A stretch of DNA of 9,626 bases from Paracoccaceae bacterium (GTDB taxonomy: Bacteria > Pseudomonadota > Alphaproteobacteria > Rhodobacterales > Rhodobacteraceae). The stretch spans positions 1 to 9,626 of the forward strand of contig SKMM01000280.1 in the NCBI GenBank assembly GCA_007121055.1, written 5' to 3'. Numbering within the stretch: position 1 is the stretch's first letter; the number at the start of each line of letters is the position of its first letter. The notes under the pieces are model-generated. The model was not told the DNA's origin. It was given only the letters and a program-made list of their open reading frames with translations, and made no database searches. Made by a program: the position numbers and the translations under genes. Below, in pieces: positions 6,287 through 9,626 of this stretch.

Positions 6287-6327
6287 CGGAAATCCGCCGA
6301 CGTCAGCGGAAACCTGCCGAGTTTCCG
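6287..6327. repeat. Two-copy 14-base direct repeat with overlapping hairpin
   Basis: CGGAAATCCGCCGA (6287-6300) and CGGAAACCTGCCGA (6307-6320) are spaced exactly 20 bases apart and differ at three central positions. The second copy is also half of a perfect hairpin, CGGAAAC (6307-6313) with GTTTCCG (6321-6327) around CTGCCGA. Direct half-sites at two helical turns suggest a protein-binding site upstream of the M23 operon. The hairpin could instead belong to the 3' end of the fds transcript. Confidence 0.35.
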
Positions 6328-6344
6328 GGGGATTCGGCCTGTTC

Positions 6345-6358
6345 CGAAGGCACCTTCG
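6345..6358. other. Short hairpin CGAAG-GCAC-CTTCG
   Basis: CGAAG (6345-6349) and CTTCG (6354-6358) are perfect complements around a 4-base GCAC loop. It lies about 110 bases past the fdsD stop codon on the leftward transcript. No T run follows on the minus strand, so a terminator function is not supported by motif alone. Confidence 0.25.
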
Positions 6359-6465
6359 CGTGAGGCGCCCTCGGTGCCGCCACAATCCGTGGGGGCCGGG
6401 TTCCTAATCGACGCCAGATATGCCGCGATGCGGCGGCCCCTGCGGCCTGCCCGGGCGTTGGGCGT

Positions 6466-6678
6466 TCAGGCGGGCTGGCGGATCAGGGTACCCGCCGCCA
6501 CGACCTCGGGGCGCAAGCCCGCCCCGCCCGCGGCGATGTGGGACAGCAGTGCGCTGCGCATCCGCGGCTCCCAGAAGTCGTTGATGTGCCCGGCAACCGC
6601 CTCGGCGGCCGGGCCGCGCTGGCTCGCGTGGAAGGCCGCGATCTGGTTGGCCATGCGGATCATCTTGTCAGGCGACAT
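6466..6678 (-). CDS. fdsD: Formate dehydrogenase delta subunit FdsD
   Basis: The 70-residue product matches the small FdsD family by its signature KMIRMANQIAAFHASQ near the N-terminus and GHINDFWEPRMRSALLSHI in the middle. In soluble NAD-dependent formate dehydrogenases of the FdsGBACD type this small protein belongs to the operon and is needed for a fully active enzyme in Rhodobacter capsulatus; its exact role (assembly or stability) is less clear. The ATG overlaps the end of fdhD by 11 bases and has an excellent Shine-Dalgarno (GGAGGAGAAGG) just upstream, inside fdhD. It is the last gene of the operon; the next gene on the strand starts about 300 bases later. Confidence 0.9.
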   Translation of the reverse strand: MSPDKMIRMANQIAAFHASQRGPAAEAVAGHINDFWEPRMRSALLSHIAAGGAGLRPEVVAAGTLIRQPA

Positions 6679-7474
6679 CGGCCTTCTCCTCCCCGCTCAG
6701 CCGGCCGGGATGGGTGAACACCGCGAATCCGTCCCCGCGCGCGAGCCCCACCAGCGTGATCCCCGCCCCTTCGGCCAGCCGCACCGCATGGGCCGTGGGC
6801 GCCGAGGCCGCGATCACCACCCCCGCCCCTAGCCGCGCGGCCTTCTGCACCATGTCGATGGAGACGCGACAGGTCAGCACCACCGCCCCCGCCGCGCCTT
6901 CGCCCCGCAGCGCCCCGGCCAGCTTGTCCAGTGCATTGTGCCGCCCGACATCCTCGCGCAGCGCGACGATCCCCCGGCCGGGGACATAGAACCCCGCCGC
7001 GTGCACCGCCCGCGTGGCGTCGTGCAGGGCCTGTCCCGCTGGCAGCAGCGCCATGGCCTCCGTCACCTGCCCGGGCGTCAGGCTGACGCCACCGGGCACC
7101 GCAGGCACCTCCCCCAGCACCGCCGCGATGCTGTCGAGCCCGCACAGCCCGCAACCCACCGGCCCCGCCATCCGCCGCCGCCGCGCGGCCAGCCTTGCGC
7201 CCGCTCCTTCGGCCAGCGTGATCTGGACATCGAGGCCCCCCGGGACCTCGGCCACCGCCAAATCCTCGACCTCGGACGGCGTCGCGATCCCCTCGGTGAG
7301 CGTGAACCCCAGCCCGAAGTCTTCCAGATCCGCAGGCGTGGCCATCATCACCGCCTGCGTGGTCCCGTCATAGCTCAGCGCCACCGGCACCTCGTCGGGC
7401 AGCGCGCGGGTGGCCCGCGCCCAGCGCCCCCCCCGCCAGTGCCAGGCCAGGACCGAGGCGGCGCCCGCTGTCAT
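6668..7474 (-). CDS. fdhD: Formate dehydrogenase accessory sulfurtransferase FdhD (FdsC)
   Basis: FdhD/FdsC proteins bind bis-MGD cofactor and pass sulfur from a cysteine desulfurase to the molybdenum, which is needed for formate dehydrogenase activity. The 268-residue product carries the family signatures: PDEVPVALSYDGTT near the N-terminus, DFGLGFTLTEGI (52-63), the GCGLCG motif with C108 and C111, REDVGRHNALDKL (173-185), and the SIDMVQKAARLG helix followed by ASAPTAHAVRLAE. The CxxC pair matches the sulfur-transfer cysteines of Escherichia coli FdhD. The ATG overlaps the fdsA stop as ATGA (7471-7474), so translation is probably coupled. The gene position after fdsA matches fdsC of the fdsGBACD order, and I use fdhD as the general symbol. 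Length and motifs look intact. Confidence 0.94.
   Translation of the reverse strand: MTAGAASVLAWHWRGGRWARATRALPDEVPVALSYDGTTQAVMMATPADLEDFGLGFTLTEGIATPSEVEDLAVAEVPGGLDVQITLAEGAGARLAARRRRMAGPVGCGLCGLDSIAAVLGEVPAVPGGVSLTPGQVTEAMALLPAGQALHDATRAVHAAGFYVPGRGIVALREDVGRHNALDKLAGALRGEGAAGAVVLTCRVSIDMVQKAARLGAGVVIAASAPTAHAVRLAEGAGITLVGLARGDGFAVFTHPGRLSGEEKADVA
6682..6694 (-). promoter_or_regulatory. Strong ribosome-binding site of fdsD
   Basis: On the minus strand GGGGAGGAGAAGG lies three bases before the fdsD ATG, with GGAGG at normal spacing. It sits inside the last codons of fdhD. It decides the fdsD start and suggests that fdsD is translated more efficiently than fdhD, whose own site is weak. Confidence 0.7.
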
Positions 7475-9626
7475 TCCGCAGCCCGCACGATGCGCCGCGC
7501 GGCTTCGGCCTGGGCTGAATACGCCACCTGCCAGTCGCTGGGCCCGTTGGACAACGCCACCTGCACCGCCGTGACCTTGTATTCCGGGCAGTTGGTGGCC
7601 CAGTCGGAGTTGTCCGTCGTCACCACATTGGCCTGCGTCCCGGGGTGGTGAAAGGTCGTATAGACCACCCCCGGCGCCACCCGGTCGGTCAGATGCGCCC
7701 GCAGCGTCGTCTCCCCCGCGCGCGAGGCGAGCCGCACCCAGGACCCCTCCCGCACGCCCCTGACCTCGGCGTCATGGGGATGGATCTCCAGCACATCCTC
7801 GGCGTGCCAGACACTGTTCGCCGTGCGCCGCGTCTGGGCACCCACATTGTACTGGCTCAGCACCCGGCCGGTGGTCAGCAGCAGCGGGAATCGCGGCCCA
7901 GTGCGCTCCTCGGTCGCCAGGTACTCGGTGACCATGAACCGCCCGTTGCCGCGCTTGAAGCCGTCCACATGCATCACCGGCGTCCCCTCGGGCGCCGCCC
8001 CATCACAGGGCCACTGGACCGAGCCCACCCGCTCCAGCAGATCGTACGACACGCCTGCAAAGCTGGGCGTGGTCGCCGCGATCTCGTCCATGATCTGCCC
8101 CGGGTGCGCGTAATCCCACGCCGCCCCCATCGCCCGCGCCAATCCTTGGGTCACCTCCCAATCCGCCATCCCGTTCTTCGGCGCCATCACCCGGCGCACC
8201 CGGTTGATCCGGCGTTCCGCGTTGGTGAAGGTCCCGTCCTTCTCCAGAAAGCTGCAGCCGGGCAGGAAGACATGGGCATGCGTGGCGGTCTCGTTCAGGA
8301 ACAGGTCCTGCACCACCACCAGATCCATCGCCTTCAGGCCCGCCGCGACATGGCGGGTGTCGGGGTCCGACTGCAGGATGTCCTCGCCCTGGATGTAGAT
8401 CCCGCGGAAGCTGCCCTCGCAGGCCGCGTCCAGCATGTTCGGAATGCGCAGCCCGGGCTCCGGGCTGATCTCCACCCCCCACAGCGCCTCGAACGCGCCC
8501 CGTGCGGCATCGTCGGACATGTGCCGATACCCCGGCAGCTCATGCGGGAAGGAGCCCATGTCGCAGGCCCCCTGCACATTGTTCTGCCCGCGCAGCGGGT
8601 TCACCCCCACCCCCGGCCGCCCGATATTCCCCGTCGCCATCGCCAGATTGGCAATCGCCATCACCGTGGTTGAGCCCTGCGAATGCTCCGTCACCCCCAG
8701 CCCGTAGTAGATCGCCCCGTTGCCGCCCGTCGCATACAGCCGCGCCGCCGCCCGCACGGCCTCGGCCGGCACGCCGGTCAGCAGCGCCGTCGCCTCCGGG
8801 CTGTGCCGAGGCTCCGCCACGAACGCCGCCCAGTCGTGGAACGCCTCGATCTCGCAGCGCTCGCGGACAAACCCCTCGTCCACCAGCCCTTCCGTCACCA
8901 CCACATGCGCCAGCGCCGTCAGCAGCGCCACATTCGTCCCCGGCCGCAGCGCCAGATGATGCGCGGCCCGGACATGCGGCGTTGCCTCCACCAGATCGGT
9001 GCGCCGCGGGTCCACCACGATCAGCTTCGCCCCCGCCCGCAGCCGCTTCTTCAGCCGGCTCGCGAACACCGGATGCCCGTCCGTGGGGTTGGCGCCGATC
9101 ACCACCACCACATCCGCGGCCTCGACACTGTCGAAATCCTGCGTCCCCGCGCTGGTCCCGAAGGTCTGCTTCAACCCGTATCCGGTGGGCGAGTGGCACA
9201 CCCGCGCGCAGGTATCGACATTGTTGTTGCCGAACACCTGCCGGATCAGCTTCTGGACCAGATAGGTCTCCTCATTGGTGCAGCGCGACGAGGTGATCCC
9301 CCCGATCGCCCCCGCCCCATACCGCGCCTGGATCTCCCGGAACCGCCGCGCGGTATACCCCAGCGCCTCTTCCCAGCTCACCTCGCGCCACGGATCGGTG
9401 ATCGCCTCCCGGATCATCGGCCGCAAAATCCGATCCGGATGCGACGCATAGCCATAGGCGAACCGCCCCTTCACGCAGCTATGCCCCCGGTTCGCCGCCC
9501 CATGTTTCCACGGCACCATGCGCACCAGTTCGTCGCCCCGCATCTGCGCCTCGAAGCTGCAGCCCACCCCGCAATAGGCGCAGGTCGTCACCACCTTGCG
9601 GTCCGGCTGCCCCAGCTCCAGCACCG
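7471..9626 (-). CDS. fdsA: Formate dehydrogenase catalytic alpha subunit FdsA (partial, 5' end outside window)
   Basis: About 718 C-terminal residues are present; the frame is open to the window edge, where GTG at 9624 is an internal codon. FdsA proteins are usually over 900 residues, so the N-terminal NuoG-like iron-sulfur part is missing. Visible parts, numbered from that GTG, are a 4Fe-4S binding set C15, C18, C22 and C50 (TCAYCGVGC and GHSC), then the bis-MGD molybdopterin oxidoreductase domains. The molybdenum ligand is C143 in CARVCHSPTG, encoded by TGC, so this is a cysteine rather than a selenocysteine enzyme; H144 next to it is also conserved. RGQNNVQGACDMG and a C-terminal dinucleotide-binding domain (TTGRVLSQYNVGAQTRR) follow. 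The protein oxidises formate to carbon dioxide and passes electrons to the FdsB/FdsG diaphorase and NAD. fdsG and fdsB should lie to the right of the window. Confidence 0.95.
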   Translation of the reverse strand, partial: VLELGQPDRKVVTTCAYCGVGCSFEAQMRGDELVRMVPWKHGAANRGHSCVKGRFAYGYASHPDRILRPMIREAITDPWREVSWEEALGYTARRFREIQARYGAGAIGGITSSRCTNEETYLVQKLIRQVFGNNNVDTCARVCHSPTGYGLKQTFGTSAGTQDFDSVEAADVVVVIGANPTDGHPVFASRLKKRLRAGAKLIVVDPRRTDLVEATPHVRAAHHLALRPGTNVALLTALAHVVVTEGLVDEGFVRERCEIEAFHDWAAFVAEPRHSPEATALLTGVPAEAVRAAARLYATGGNGAIYYGLGVTEHSQGSTTVMAIANLAMATGNIGRPGVGVNPLRGQNNVQGACDMGSFPHELPGYRHMSDDAARGAFEALWGVEISPEPGLRIPNMLDAACEGSFRGIYIQGEDILQSDPDTRHVAAGLKAMDLVVVQDLFLNETATHAHVFLPGCSFLEKDGTFTNAERRINRVRRVMAPKNGMADWEVTQGLARAMGAAWDYAHPGQIMDEIAATTPSFAGVSYDLLERVGSVQWPCDGAAPEGTPVMHVDGFKRGNGRFMVTEYLATEERTGPRFPLLLTTGRVLSQYNVGAQTRRTANSVWHAEDVLEIHPHDAEVRGVREGSWVRLASRAGETTLRAHLTDRVAPGVVYTTFHHPGTQANVVTTDNSDWATNCPEYKVTAVQVALSNGPSDWQVAYSAQAEAARRIVRAAE

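Larger units (their letters stand above)
6162..6465. other. Intergenic region between fdsD and the M23 peptidase gene
   Basis: About 300 bases without a convincing gene. Both flanking genes read leftward, so this stretch is the end of the formate dehydrogenase operon and the start of the M23-bactofilin operon. Past the fdsD stop it has a small stem GCCGC-GAT-GCGGC (6422-6434), then a stem at 6345-6358, then a two-copy repeat with a hairpin (6287-6326), then a possible promoter (6228-6256). None of the hairpins has a clear T run on the minus strand, so the end of fdsD transcription is not obvious and some read-through into the M23 gene is possible. Confidence 0.6.

Noticed and set aside
6149..6385. 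A 78-codon minus-strand frame before the M23 gene
   Set aside because: It overlaps the M23 start, is Arg/Pro-rich, and has no recognisable motif.
9190..9205. Possible selenocysteine at the formate dehydrogenase active site
   Set aside because: The codon at 9198-9196 on the minus strand is TGC (Cys), not TGA.

Overview
The window is high-GC bacterial chromosome whose gene content points to an alphaproteobacterium, most probably Rhodobacterales (Roseobacteraceae/Paracoccaceae). The clues are a CarD-type RNA polymerase regulator, the run yidC - MOSC protein - engB, an M23 peptidase paired with a bactofilin, and a soluble NAD-type formate dehydrogenase operon in the order fdsA-fdhD-fdsD. The family calls are read from the proteins themselves; the taxonomic placement is inferred from composition and synteny. 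I see no insertion sequence, phage gene, CRISPR array, tRNA or rRNA.

The left half runs rightward. Bases 1-236 hold a candidate promoter and a structured leader for carD (237-746). carD ends at a strong intrinsic terminator (769-797), so yidC (936-2726) is a separate unit. yidC is followed by a MOSC-domain protein (2791-3540), whose stop codon overlaps the GTG start of the ribosome-assembly GTPase engB (3537-4187). The unit thus joins membrane-protein insertion, a presumed molybdenum-cofactor (Moco) or sulfur-carrier domain, and large-subunit assembly.

The right half runs leftward and meets the first half at 4188-4279, where a hairpin with a U-tract on the minus strand only (4200-4230) ends the leftward transcripts. 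Two operons lie here. The proximal one is an M23 peptidase with a membrane anchor and coiled coil (4827-6161, TTG start), overlapping a bactofilin (4280-4837) by 11 bases. This is a probable cell-shape module in which a cytoskeletal polymer positions a peptidoglycan hydrolase. The distal one is the 3' part of a formate dehydrogenase operon: fdsA (catalytic subunit, cut by the window edge), fdhD/fdsC (sulfuration of the Moco) and fdsD (small delta subunit), all overlapping. The gap between the two operons (6162-6465) has no convincing gene but holds short repeats and hairpins.

Overall this is mostly housekeeping and metabolic sequence. The best second looks are the bactofilin/M23 pair, the MOSC gene between yidC and engB with a possibly masked ribosome-binding site, and the repeats at 6287-6326. 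I did not find a clear new defence or mobile system.
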